The translations under genes were made by a program, and so were the position numbers. A stretch of 37,209 nucleotides of DNA from Bacteroidales bacterium. Its GTDB lineage: Bacteria > Bacteroidota > Bacteroidia > Bacteroidales > Muribaculaceae. A model generated the notes under the pieces. The model had not been told where the DNA came from, made no database searches, and saw only the letters and a program-made list of their open reading frames with translations. The DNA lies in the NCBI GenBank assembly GCA_029007645.1, contig JAQXIE010000004.1:1-37209 (forward strand), read 5' to 3'. This document shows positions 1 to 8,565 of this stretch, piece after piece; position 1 is the first letter of the stretch, and each line of letters starts with the position of its first letter.

Positions 1-1145
1 TTCATCAGGCCGCCCATCTGACGGATGTCGCGCGTATGCGTACGTCCGTAGATCATACCGATCAGCGCGAAGAAGAGGGCCGTCATCAGACCGTGGCTCA
101 GCATCTGCAGGATACCGCCGGTCATTGCCGTCTGGTTCAGCATCAGCAGGGCGAACAGAACCATGCCGCAGTGCGATACGGATGAATAGGCGTTGATATA
201 TTTCAGGTCGGTCTGAACGCAGGCCGAGAACGCACCGTAAACGATGCTGATACCTGTCAGGATAATGAATATCCATGCCAGCTGGTTGGCCGCGGCCGGA
301 AGCAGGAAGATGGCGATACGGAAGCAACCGTAACCTCCCAGCTTCATCAGCACGCCTGCGTGCAGCATCGATACTGCCGTCGGCGCACATGCATGACCGT
401 CGGGACTCCATGTGTGGAACGGGAACATCGCTCCAAGAACGCCGAAGCCGACAAACGTGAAGCAGAACAGCATGCCCTGCCAGCTCGGATCGATCGCATT
501 GTTGCGGGCAATCTCAAGAATATTCCAGGTCAGTGCCGATGTCTCGGAAGCCGAATGCCAGTAGATCCCGAGCAGACCAAGCATCAGGAAGGCCGAACCG
601 CCCATCAGCATCAGAGTCAGCTTCATGGCCGAATACTCCTTGCGGCCCGTGCCCCAGACTCCGATCAGAAGATACATCGGAATCAGAGCAACCTCGTAGA
701 ACATGAACATCGTGAACATGTCTATTGAGATGAAGAAGCCGTATACACCTGTCGAAAGCAGGCAGTACCACAGGAAGAAGTTCTTGGGAAGCGGATTGAT
801 TTTCCATGATGCGAATGTGCCGGCGAACACGATGATCGATGTCAGCAGCAGCATCAGCACCGAGATGCCGTCAACTCCGACGGCCAGATGAATATTGAGG
901 GGTTTATACCACATCCAGCTGTTCTGCCAGAACATGGCGTTCTCGATACTCCCGTCGAACGGATTGGCACCGCGCCACTGCAGGAACGAGCACACAAGCC
1001 AGATCGAAAGTCCGAGCAGCACTGTCGAACCGGTCACCATTACCCCGCGGATGGCCTTCATGTTGTCGTTGCCGCAACATGCCAGTCCGCCCAACATCAG
1101 GATCGGCACTATTACAAACCAGATTAATAAATTTCCGAAAAACAT
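1..1145 (-). CDS. nuoM: NADH-quinone oxidoreductase subunit M, 3' part cut by the window edge
   Basis: Antiporter-like, proton-pumping membrane subunit of complex I. The first 381 codons are present and the frame stays open to the left edge. Many hydrophobic helices are visible. The conserved helix with the YEVALIPMYLLIG signature carries the key glutamate, and the MFPFHTWSPDGH segment and the LHAGVLMKLGGYG segment are diagnostic of NuoM. The ATG at 1145-1143 gives a normal NuoM N-terminus (MFFGNLLIWF). It lies 26 bases downstream of nuoL and is the last nuo gene seen here; nuoN would be expected beyond the edge. The leader just upstream is CAA/AAT-rich and has no Shine-Dalgarno sequence. Family identity is very secure. 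Confidence 0.96.
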   Translation of the reverse strand, partial: MFFGNLLIWFVIVPILMLGGLACCGNDNMKAIRGVMVTGSTVLLGLSIWLVCSFLQWRGANPFDGSIENAMFWQNSWMWYKPLNIHLAVGVDGISVLMLLLTSIIVFAGTFASWKINPLPKNFFLWYCLLSTGVYGFFISIDMFTMFMFYEVALIPMYLLIGVWGTGRKEYSAMKLTLMLMGGSAFLMLGLLGIYWHSASETSALTWNILEIARNNAIDPSWQGMLFCFTFVGFGVLGAMFPFHTWSPDGHACAPTAVSMLHAGVLMKLGGYGCFRIAIFLLPAAANQLAWIFIILTGISIVYGAFSACVQTDLKYINAYSSVSHCGMVLFALLMLNQTAMTGGILQMLSHGLMTALFFALIGMIYGRTHTRDIRQMGGLM

Positions 1146-1171
1146 AATCTATTATTGTTGTTTTGTGGGGG

Positions 1172-3157
1172 TTAAAGAATACATATCCAAGTCACGGCCG
1201 CAATTGCCAGTGCACCGAGGAAGTACCACAGCACATAGCTTTGTATCAGACCGTTCTGCATACCCTTGATACGTGCCGACGCGAACTGTGTCATGGCAGC
1301 GAGTCCGTTCATTGTGCCGTCGATGATATGACGGTCGAACCAGGCTATGCTCTTGCATATAATGTCGAAGATGATGTTGTGGGTGATGAACATGTAAATC
1401 TCATCCCAGTAGAAGCGGCGGTGAGCAGCCTCCCACAGTCGCGGCATCGCGTTCTTGAGTTTCGAGGGCACAGGATTCTTCTTGGCGTACATCACCGTTG
1501 CCAATCCTATGGCCAGTACTGCGATCACTATTGAAGTCACAGCCACCGGTGTCTCCAGATGAATGTGGTAAGGTTCTCCGTTATAGGTAACGAGCTCGCC
1601 GAAGGGGATGAAACCTGCCACACAGCTTACAGCCGCCAGGAAAATCAGTGGAAGCGTCATCTGCCAGGGAGCGTCGTGAGGCTTGTGCCCCTCCTTCTTG
1701 TATTCGGGGTTCTCATCCCACCAGAAGATCAGGTAGTAGAGACGGAACATGTAGAAAGCGGTCAGACCTGCCACCATCGACATCCATGCGCCCCAGAACC
1801 AGTGGTTGTTGTACATCGCTGCCAGCATCTCGTCCTTGGAGAAGAATCCCGAGAAGGGAGGTATGCCGGCGATGGCGAGACAGCCTATCAGGAAAGTCCA
1901 GTGCGTGACGGGCATGTACTTACGCAGACCACCCATCGCCGTGTAGTTATTACTGTGGACCGCGTGGATCAGAGCGCCGGCGCCGAGGAACAGCAGGGCC
2001 TTGAACATGGCGTGCGTGAACAGGTGGAACATACTTGCCATGTAGCCGAGTCCGGAATAGTGAACTCCCTCGATGGGTTCGTTATAGGCAACGCCCAGCG
2101 AAACCATCATGAAGGCGATCTGCGAGATGGTCGAGAATGCCAGCACTCGTTTGATGTCGATCTGCGTGCATGCCACAACCGCGGCGTAGAATGCCGTGAT
2201 GGCACCGACAATCGTAATGAATGTCAGCGAATTCGGCACGATGCAATAGAGCGGGAAGAAACGGGCCACCAGATATACACCGGCCACAACCATCGTGGCG
2301 GCATGGATCAGTGCCGAAACAGGCGTCGGGCCCTCCATAGCGTCGGGAAGCCAGATATGCAGCGGCATCATGGCCGATTTACCCATACCTCCAACAAATA
2401 TCAGAACCATTGCCCACGTCAGAACCGAGCCGCTCATGAACGTTGCGCCAAGCACACTGTTGGCTATCACGCCGGCATTGCTGTTAAGCATTATGAAATT
2501 GAAAGCCGATGCACTGCCCAGAGGGCCGTCGGCCGGAGCATTCGATACGTAATAGCTCAGAACCAGAATACCGATCAGCATGAACAGGTCGGCGAAGCGG
2601 GTCACAATAAACGCCTTCTTCGAAGCCGATACGGCCGACGGCAACTTGTAGAAGAAGCCGATCAGCAGGTAGGAGCTTACACCCACCAGCTCCCAGAAGA
2701 TGTACATCTGGAAGATGTTGGTGGCCACGACCAGACCGAGCATCGAGAACGTGAAGAGCGACAGGAATGCGTAGTACCGCTGGAATCCCGGCTCATGCTC
2801 CATATATCCCCAGCTGTAAAGGTGCACCATGAACGAGATCGTGGTGATGACAACCAGCATCATGGCGCTGATCGGATCCAGCAGGAAGCCGATATTGACC
2901 ACCATCCGGTCGGTGAATTTCAGCCAGGTGACATCGAAAATCTGAAGCTGCTGACGCACGCCGTCGACGATGAAGGCCGCGTCGCCGCTAAAGAAATATG
3001 TAAATGCGACGATGTAGCTGAGCACAGCCACCGTTCCGAGTCCGCAGATACCGAGCACTCCGGCCAGCTTGCGGCTCATCTTGACACCCCCGATGCCCAG
3101 AATCAGGAACATCGCGAACGGTATCGTTAATATCAATATTGGTAATGTCGTGCTCAT
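1172..3157 (-). CDS. nuoL: NADH-quinone oxidoreductase subunit L
   Basis: Distal antiporter-like, proton-pumping subunit of complex I, 661 residues. The protein is hydrophobic throughout. The block LHIWLPDAMEGPTPVSALIH followed by AATMVVAGVYLVARF is the NuoL signature and contains the conserved lysine/histidine proton-path region. The C-terminal part has the amphipathic lateral-helix section and a final membrane anchor. I chose the ATG at 3157, two bases after the nuoK stop. A TTG two codons further upstream (3163) is in frame but overlaps that stop. Tight spacing with nuoK and nuoM fits one transcript. Confidence 0.97.
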   Translation of the reverse strand: MSTTLPILILTIPFAMFLILGIGGVKMSRKLAGVLGICGLGTVAVLSYIVAFTYFFSGDAAFIVDGVRQQLQIFDVTWLKFTDRMVVNIGFLLDPISAMMLVVITTISFMVHLYSWGYMEHEPGFQRYYAFLSLFTFSMLGLVVATNIFQMYIFWELVGVSSYLLIGFFYKLPSAVSASKKAFIVTRFADLFMLIGILVLSYYVSNAPADGPLGSASAFNFIMLNSNAGVIANSVLGATFMSGSVLTWAMVLIFVGGMGKSAMMPLHIWLPDAMEGPTPVSALIHAATMVVAGVYLVARFFPLYCIVPNSLTFITIVGAITAFYAAVVACTQIDIKRVLAFSTISQIAFMMVSLGVAYNEPIEGVHYSGLGYMASMFHLFTHAMFKALLFLGAGALIHAVHSNNYTAMGGLRKYMPVTHWTFLIGCLAIAGIPPFSGFFSKDEMLAAMYNNHWFWGAWMSMVAGLTAFYMFRLYYLIFWWDENPEYKKEGHKPHDAPWQMTLPLIFLAAVSCVAGFIPFGELVTYNGEPYHIHLETPVAVTSIVIAVLAIGLATVMYAKKNPVPSKLKNAMPRLWEAAHRRFYWDEIYMFITHNIIFDIICKSIAWFDRHIIDGTMNGLAAMTQFASARIKGMQNGLIQSYVLWYFLGALAIAAVTWICIL

Positions 3158-3159
3158 GA

Positions 3160-3471
3160 TCAATATTTCATTTTATCTACAGAGTTGATATCCGTATTGC
3201 CGACGGCCCGGTAGATGTTGACGATGATTGCAATGGCAATCGCTGTCTCGGCCGCGGCTATCGCTACGGCAAACAGTGTGAACACCATTCCCTCCATAGA
3301 GCCCGGAAACAGATATCTGTTAAATACCACAAAGTTCAGATCCGCCGAATTGAGCATCAGCTCCAACGATATCAGAAGCGCGATCATATTCTTGCGTGTC
3401 AAAAAACCATACACACCGGCGACGAACATCACGATGCTCGGCACCAGATACCATAACATATTCAAATCCAT
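3160..3471 (-). CDS. nuoK: NADH-quinone oxidoreductase subunit K
   Basis: Small membrane subunit of complex I (103 residues, normal length) that helps form the proton path next to the quinone module. Three membrane helices are visible. The two buried glutamates typical of NuoK are present: Glu37 in LISLELMLNSADLNF and Glu75 in AIAAAETAIAIAI. The gene starts 6 bases after the nuoJ stop and ends 2 bases before the nuoL start, the usual J-K-L order. No anomaly seen. Confidence 0.97.
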   Translation of the reverse strand: MDLNMLWYLVPSIVMFVAGVYGFLTRKNMIALLISLELMLNSADLNFVVFNRYLFPGSMEGMVFTLFAVAIAAAETAIAIAIIVNIYRAVGNTDINSVDKMKY

Positions 3472-3477
3472 GGTCCG

Positions 3478-4005
3478 TTATCGTTTGCGGGCAACGGTGA
3501 CGCCGCCGATTATTGATGCCAACAGCAGTACACTTATCGCCTCGAAAGGCAGAAGATACTGCATTCTGTCGGTGCCCGTAAAGGCCTTACCTATCTCCTC
3601 CATCGTAATCATCTGACCACGTTCCAATGCCGTCACCAGATTCAGATCGTGGGATATGGGCATGAAGAACAACGCCAGAAGCAGCAGTACGCCTCCGACT
3701 ATAGCCACTGTCGCTCCGATGAATCGTCTGTGATGTCCTATGCGCTGTACCACGGCATCGGGCTTACGCGTAAGCAAAATCGCAAAGACAAACAGCACCA
3801 TGATACCTCCCGCGTAAACCGCGATCTGGACGCCTCCCAGGAACTGGTAACCGAGCTGGAAGTAGAATATCGCTGTGCCGATCAGAACGAAAAGCAAATA
3901 CGTGGCCGCGCGCAATATCTTGTGCGTCAGCACCGTCAGGCAAGAGCACACCACCACAACCAGCGCAACCACGAAGTATAGGATTATATTCGCTACTGAA
4001 TCCAT
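3478..4005 (-). CDS. nuoJ: NADH-quinone oxidoreductase subunit J
   Basis: Membrane subunit of complex I, 175 residues with about five hydrophobic helices. The helix with GGVQIAVYAGGIMVLFVFAI matches the conserved NuoJ helix that carries the pi-bulge near the E-channel. It lies 25 bases after nuoI and 6 before nuoK. Its start is preceded by a CAA-repeat leader, 16 bases of which are identical to the leader of nuoM. The start ATG at 4005 is the natural N-terminus. Confidence 0.96.
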   Translation of the reverse strand: MDSVANIILYFVVALVVVVCSCLTVLTHKILRAATYLLFVLIGTAIFYFQLGYQFLGGVQIAVYAGGIMVLFVFAILLTRKPDAVVQRIGHHRRFIGATVAIVGGVLLLLALFFMPISHDLNLVTALERGQMITMEEIGKAFTGTDRMQYLLPFEAISVLLLASIIGGVTVARKR

Positions 4006-4030
4006 TATTGTTGTTTTGTTGTTTTCTTAA

Positions 4031-4567
4031 TTATTTTGCCTCAGTTGCCGCTGCTCCGTCTGCGGTTGCCGCCGATTTCTCCGCAGCAGGCTTCGGCGCT
4101 GACTCCGGCATCTCTGGCTCCGGACGGTAATTGAGCTGTTTCACAAGTTTGTCACGCTCGAACACCGCCTGTTCGAAATCGTTCGAGAACTCCAGAGCAT
4201 GCTGCGGACATGTCGTCACACACAGCATGCAGAACGTGCAGCTGCCCAGATCGTAAAGATATTTGTCGAGTTTCCTCTTCTTCTTTCCGTCGGGAAGCTC
4301 CACCATCTTGGTCTCGAGCTTGATCGTTCCGTTCGGACAGTTCATCTGGCATATGCCGCAACCGATGCACTTATGGTGTCCCTCATTGTCATAAATCAGG
4401 GTCAGCTCCGCACGGAAGCGATCGCCGATCTGAAGTGTCTCCCGATTCTCGGGATACTGCTCGGTAATCTTGGGAGTCACAAACTCCTTGCCTGTAACAG
4501 CCATTCCCGTGACCAGGCTTTTGATGCCCGAGCCCACTTCTTTGAAATAATCTTTTATGTTGGCCAT
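4031..4567 (-). CDS. nuoI: NADH-quinone oxidoreductase subunit I, two 4Fe-4S clusters
   Basis: Peripheral iron-sulfur subunit that passes electrons along clusters N6a/N6b toward NuoB; 178 residues. Two ferredoxin motifs are visible, CIGCGICQMNCP and CTFCMLCVTTCP, each with the CxxCxxCxxxCP pattern. The last ~40 residues are a low-complexity Ala/Pro/Glu/Lys tail with no motif. An in-frame TTG lies one codon upstream, but the ATG at 4567 is preferred. It follows atpG by 54 bases although its functional partners are nuoH and nuoJ. That gap shows no TAnnTTTG promoter, so it is probably cotranscribed with the ATP synthase genes. Confidence 0.96.
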   Translation of the reverse strand: MANIKDYFKEVGSGIKSLVTGMAVTGKEFVTPKITEQYPENRETLQIGDRFRAELTLIYDNEGHHKCIGCGICQMNCPNGTIKLETKMVELPDGKKKRKLDKYLYDLGSCTFCMLCVTTCPQHALEFSNDFEQAVFERDKLVKQLNYRPEPEMPESAPKPAAEKSAATADGAAATEAK

Positions 4568-4621
4568 CAACTTTTATTTTTTCTTATTCTGTTCAAGTCA
4601 TCGTTGTTTGAAGGCGTAGGG

Positions 4622-5500
4622 CTATCTCTCGACCTGCCCGCCGAGCAGATCCAGCAGTTCGGCAGTGATGCTCTGCTGGCGCAGCTTGTTGTATTCAAGC
4701 TGCAGCTCGTCCTCCAGTTTCTTGGCATTGTCGTTGGCTGTCTGCATCGCCATGACACGCGCAGCTTGTTCCGATGCCCGGTTCTCAATGGTAATCTCCT
4801 GCATCGTCGACTGAACGAACATGGGCAAGACCGCATTGAAGATGCTGTTGGCGTCCGGTTCGAATATGTACAGCTGGTTATCCGTCCCTTCGGCCGCCCC
4901 TCCGAGCAATACGTCTGAACTTACGGGGAACAACTGGTCGAGTGTCAGTTCCTGACGGCTCATCGACTTATACTTCATGTACACGACATCCACCAGATCG
5001 AGCTCGCCCGAAATGAATCTGTCGCGCACGGCATATGTGAAGTTCCGCACGGCCTCGCCGTTCATTTTGCTGTCCACCCCCGCGGGGACCTCAACCGTCA
5101 CGCCGTCAAGCTTGCGCACGGCCCTCGCTATCTTCTCGCCCACAGGGTAGACTGTGATCTTCACGCCAGGATATTCCCGGCGCAAGCCGTCAAGCTTCTG
5201 GAGCAGGCCCTTGAAGATATTGATATTATATGCGCCGCACAGACCGTCGTCCGAACCATACACTATCACCGCCGCCGTCTGAACGTCGCGGCTCTCGATC
5301 AGAGGCGACTGAAAATTCTCCTCCGCTCCGAGTATATGGCCCATAATCTGGGTCAGCTTCGCCCTGTAAGGCTGAAGCTGTTTCAGCTGCTGTTCGTTCT
5401 GATGGACCTTGGCCGACGAAATCATCTTCATCGCGCCCGTGATCTTCTCAGTCGACGCTACCGACCCGATTCGGGTTTTGAGTTCCCTTAACGTTGACAT
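4622..5500 (-). CDS. atpG: ATP synthase F1 gamma subunit
   Basis: Central rotor shaft of F1, 292 residues, normal for the family. The N-terminal helix (ELKTRIGSVASTEKITGAMKMIS) and the C-terminal helix (ARVMAMQTANDNAKK...) form the coiled coil inserted into the alpha3beta3 ring. LCGAYNINIF is the conserved Rossmann-like strand. It starts 12 bases after the atpA stop and is the last atp gene of the block, which is the usual Bacteroidales position. Here it is followed by nuoI. Confidence 0.97.
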   Translation of the reverse strand: MSTLRELKTRIGSVASTEKITGAMKMISSAKVHQNEQQLKQLQPYRAKLTQIMGHILGAEENFQSPLIESRDVQTAAVIVYGSDDGLCGAYNINIFKGLLQKLDGLRREYPGVKITVYPVGEKIARAVRKLDGVTVEVPAGVDSKMNGEAVRNFTYAVRDRFISGELDLVDVVYMKYKSMSRQELTLDQLFPVSSDVLLGGAAEGTDNQLYIFEPDANSIFNAVLPMFVQSTMQEITIENRASEQAARVMAMQTANDNAKKLEDELQLEYNKLRQQSITAELLDLLGGQVER

Positions 5501-5512
5501 GTAGTTTCTCTA

Positions 5513-7096
5513 TTATTTAGAATTTGCAATGCCGTCCGCAACTTCCTTGGCTGTCGTCGTCAGGAGTTCCTCGACCTCGGGCGTGAGCTTGCCCGTTGCC
5601 AGAACATCCAACGTCTCCTTGCGGTACTTCATTTTCAATGCCTGCAGATACTGCGTCTCAAAATCATGCACCTTGTCCAGAGGCACGTTGCTGAGCAATC
5701 CGTGGGTACCGGCGTAGATCACAGCCACCTGATCCTCGACGGGCCAGGGATGATACTGCGGCTGGCACAGGATCCTCTGATTCTTGCGGCCGCGGTCGAT
5801 CACAGCTGCCGTCACCGGGTCGATATCGCCGCCGAACTTGGTGAACGACTCGAGCTCGCGGAATTGAGCCTGGTCGGTTTTCAGCGTACCGGCCACCTTC
5901 TTCATACACTTGATCTGAGCGCTACCGCCCACACGCGACACTGAGATACCGACGTTGATGGCAGGGCGGATACCCTGATTGAACAGTCCCGTCTCGAGGA
6001 AGATCTGTCCGTCGGTGATCGAGATCACGTTCGTAGGTATATAAGCTGAAACGTCGCCGGCCTGGGTCTCGATGATAGGAAGGGCCGTAAGCGAACCGCC
6101 TCCCTTGACGCGCGACTTCATGGCCTCGGGCAGGTCGTTCATCTGCTCGGCCACTTTCTGGTCGCTGATGATACGGGCGGCACGTTCCAGCAGACGTGAG
6201 TGCAGATAGAAGATATCGCCGGGATAGGCCTCGCGGCCCGAGGGACGCTTCAGGATCAGCGACACCTCTCGGTACGCCACAGCCTGCTTCGACAGGTCAT
6301 CGTAGATGATCAGCGCGTCACGGCCCGAGTCACGAAAGTACTCGCCGATAGCCACGCCCGAGAAGGGGGCGAAGTATCTCATCGAAGCCGATTCCGACGC
6401 ATTGGCCGCAACCACTACGGTGTAGGGCATGGCACCGAATTTGTCCAGAGTGGCCACGATGTTGGCCACTGTCGACGCCTTCTGTCCGATTGCCACATAT
6501 ATGCAATATACAGGTTTGCCGGCTTCGTAATTGCTTTTCTGGTTGATTATGGTATCGATGGCGATTGCCGTTTTACCGACCTGACGGTCGCCGATGATCA
6601 ACTCGCGCTGACCGCGGCCGATAGGTATCATGGAGTCCACGGCCTTCAGACCTGTCTGCAGAGGCTGGTTCACCGGCTGGCGGAAAATGACACCCGGTGC
6701 TTTACGCTCCAGCGGCATTCTGATGCGCTCGCCCTCGATCGGCCCTTTGCCGTCGATCGGTTCGCCAAGCATGTTGATGACACGCCCCAGAAGGCCCTCG
6801 CCTACCTCGATCGAAGCCACTTCGCCCGTCCGCTTCACCGACATGTTCTCGGTGATGCTGTTCACGTTGTCGAGAAGAACCACTCCGACGTTGCTCTCCT
6901 CCAAGTTCAGAGCCACGCCCTTGGCGCCATTCTCGAACTCCACGAGCTCATTGCTGCGCACGTTCTCAAGTCCGTAGACATGCGCAACGCCGTCGCCCGC
7001 GTTCAGAACGGTGCCGACCTCTTCGAACTTTATCTTTGAGTTGATGTTCTCAAGCTCCTGCTTCAGCACATCAGATATTTCACTAGGGTTAAGCAT
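5513..7096 (-). CDS. atpA: ATP synthase F1 alpha subunit
   Basis: Non-catalytic nucleotide-binding subunit of F1, 527 residues. The P-loop [15 protein letters not shown] is present, as is the [16 protein letters not shown] segment with the arginine finger that completes the catalytic site of beta. The N-terminal beta-barrel (residues ~25-95) and the C-terminal helical domain are intact. It starts 4 bases after the atpH stop and ends 12 bases before atpG. All landmarks of a functional alpha subunit are seen. Confidence 0.98.
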   Translation of the reverse strand: MLNPSEISDVLKQELENINSKIKFEEVGTVLNAGDGVAHVYGLENVRSNELVEFENGAKGVALNLEESNVGVVLLDNVNSITENMSVKRTGEVASIEVGEGLLGRVINMLGEPIDGKGPIEGERIRMPLERKAPGVIFRQPVNQPLQTGLKAVDSMIPIGRGQRELIIGDRQVGKTAIAIDTIINQKSNYEAGKPVYCIYVAIGQKASTVANIVATLDKFGAMPYTVVVAANASESASMRYFAPFSGVAIGEYFRDSGRDALIIYDDLSKQAVAYREVSLILKRPSGREAYPGDIFYLHSRLLERAARIISDQKVAEQMNDLPEAMKSRVKGGGSLTALPIIETQAGDVSAYIPTNVISITDGQIFLETGLFNQGIRPAINVGISVSRVGGSAQIKCMKKVAGTLKTDQAQFRELESFTKFGGDIDPVTAAVIDRGRKNQRILCQPQYHPWPVEDQVAVIYAGTHGLLSNVPLDKVHDFETQYLQALKMKYRKETLDVLATGKLTPEVEELLTTTAKEVADGIANSK

Positions 7097-7100
7097 TTTA

Positions 7101-7646
7101 TTAATTGCCTGTTAATAGGTTCTGTCGTAATTGTTCCAGTTCGCCGCTGATTGATGCGTCAAGCCTCGTCGAGTCGACGTCGATAATGAAACCGCCGATC
7201 AGATCGGGGTTGACAACCGTGTCGTACTCAAACTTCGACTCCGGGTATGACTTCTCCACCACTTCCCGGATACGGCCCAGTTCATCGTCGGCCATCTCGA
7301 CGGCTGTCGTGATGCGTACCTGGGAAATATTGTTGGCCTTCCGGTAGATGTCTCTGAATGCGTATGCCATCAGCTCGAAGAATTCTTCGCGGTCATGGTC
7401 AAGCACCAGACTCACGAATCTGTTGTAAGCATCGTCAGCCCCCTTGCCGGCAATAGTGGCGAGCAGCCGTTTCTTCTCGGACTTGTCCACATAGGGATTG
7501 GACATTGTCTTCTGAAGTTCGGGCGTACTGCGGTAAGCGGCGATGACGGTCTTCATACAGTCGTACAGTTCCTTGTCAGCGCCCGTTTCCTTGCCGTATT
7601 TATATAGGGCTTTCGCATAGCGGTGGGGAATAAGTCCGGATATCAT
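7101..7646 (-). CDS. atpH: ATP synthase F1 delta subunit
   Basis: Peripheral-stalk subunit joining the top of F1 to the b subunits; 181 residues, the usual OSCP/delta length. The N-terminal helical domain begins [17 protein letters not shown], matching the family start (xxxRYAxALxxxA). The C-terminal part has the typical [21 protein letters not shown] and the [23 protein letters not shown] region. It is 4 bases from both atpF and atpA. Sequence similarity in this family is low, but length, motif and position agree. Confidence 0.95.
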   Translation of the reverse strand: MISGLIPHRYAKALYKYGKETGADKELYDCMKTVIAAYRSTPELQKTMSNPYVDKSEKKRLLATIAGKGADDAYNRFVSLVLDHDREEFFELMAYAFRDIYRKANNISQVRITTAVEMADDELGRIREVVEKSYPESKFEYDTVVNPDLIGGFIIDVDSTRLDASISGELEQLRQNLLTGN

Positions 7647-7650
7647 GGCC

Positions 7651-8145
7651 TCAATTCTTCTCTATTTCGTCCAACAATTTGTTGACCAAAGCAGTCTGAG
7701 CCTTATCGCTCTTCATACTGGTGCGCATCATTCTCTCGGCGATTTCCAGCGAGAACTTACCGACTTCGTTACGAATCTGCGACTCGGCCTCCTTGCGGCT
7801 CTGCTCGATGCTTGCCTTAGCGGCGTCCATCTCGCGCTGAGCGGCTTTGGCGGCTTCCTGTCGTGCAGCCTCGATTATTTCGGTCTTCATGCGCTCGGCT
7901 TCCCTGAGCATCTCCTGCTGGCGTCCTTGAGCCTCCTTCATATAGCGGTCGGCCTCCGATCGCGCGTTATCAAGTTGCTCCTTTGCCTGACGGGCATCCT
8001 CGACTCCCTTGTCGATCGTCTTAGCCCGATGCTCCATCTGCTTGATTATCACCGGCCAACCCCATTTCGCCAATACCAGGAAAAGCAGGATGAACGCTAC
8101 GAACATCCAGAATACCAGGCCAAAATCAGGCGTAAATAATTCCAT
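7651..8145 (-). CDS. atpF: ATP synthase Fo b subunit
   Basis: Peripheral-stalk subunit, 164 residues. One N-terminal membrane helix (about residues 8-30, FGLVFWMFVAFILLFLVLAKW) is followed by a long, highly charged Ala/Glu/Lys/Arg-rich helix that should form a right-handed coiled coil reaching up to delta. Only one b-type gene is present, so a homodimer is expected. It is separated from atpE by 80 bases containing a strong hairpin, and lies 4 bases from atpH. Confidence 0.96.
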   Translation of the reverse strand: MELFTPDFGLVFWMFVAFILLFLVLAKWGWPVIIKQMEHRAKTIDKGVEDARQAKEQLDNARSEADRYMKEAQGRQQEMLREAERMKTEIIEAARQEAAKAAQREMDAAKASIEQSRKEAESQIRNEVGKFSLEIAERMMRTSMKSDKAQTALVNKLLDEIEKN

Positions 8146-8171
8146 TGTGTCTCTGTTTAGGGTTGTGTAGT

Positions 8172-8212
8172 CCGCGGTGGATCCGGTCTGTCAGTCAGAC
8201 CGGATCCCGCGG
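8172..8212 (-). promoter_or_regulatory. Intergenic hairpin between atpE and atpF
   Basis: Arms 8172-8176 plus 8179-8190 pair with 8196-8212: 17 base pairs, a 5-base loop and a 2-base bulge, very GC-rich. It begins 13 bases beyond the atpE stop on the transcribed strand. The bases that follow it in the transcript (ACTACACAACCC) contain no U-tract, so it is not a normal intrinsic terminator. A role as RNA processing or 3'-end protection element that raises atpE mRNA over the rest is an inference, in keeping with the need for many c subunits per complex. Confidence 0.75.
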
Positions 8213-8225
8213 AATGGTTATCTTA

Positions 8226-8516
<291 letters not shown>

Positions 8517-8565
8517 TTATTTGTTATTTTATTTACTTATTTCATTTCCTTCCCCACAATTTCTT

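Noticed and set aside
1559-3130. Long open frame on the plus strand (523 codons) opposite nuoL; similar ones at 8479-9978 and 13023-14537
   Set aside because: Each lies fully opposite a well-identified nuo or atp gene and has His/Arg/Gln-rich composition without any motif. They follow from the GC-biased codon use of the real genes.
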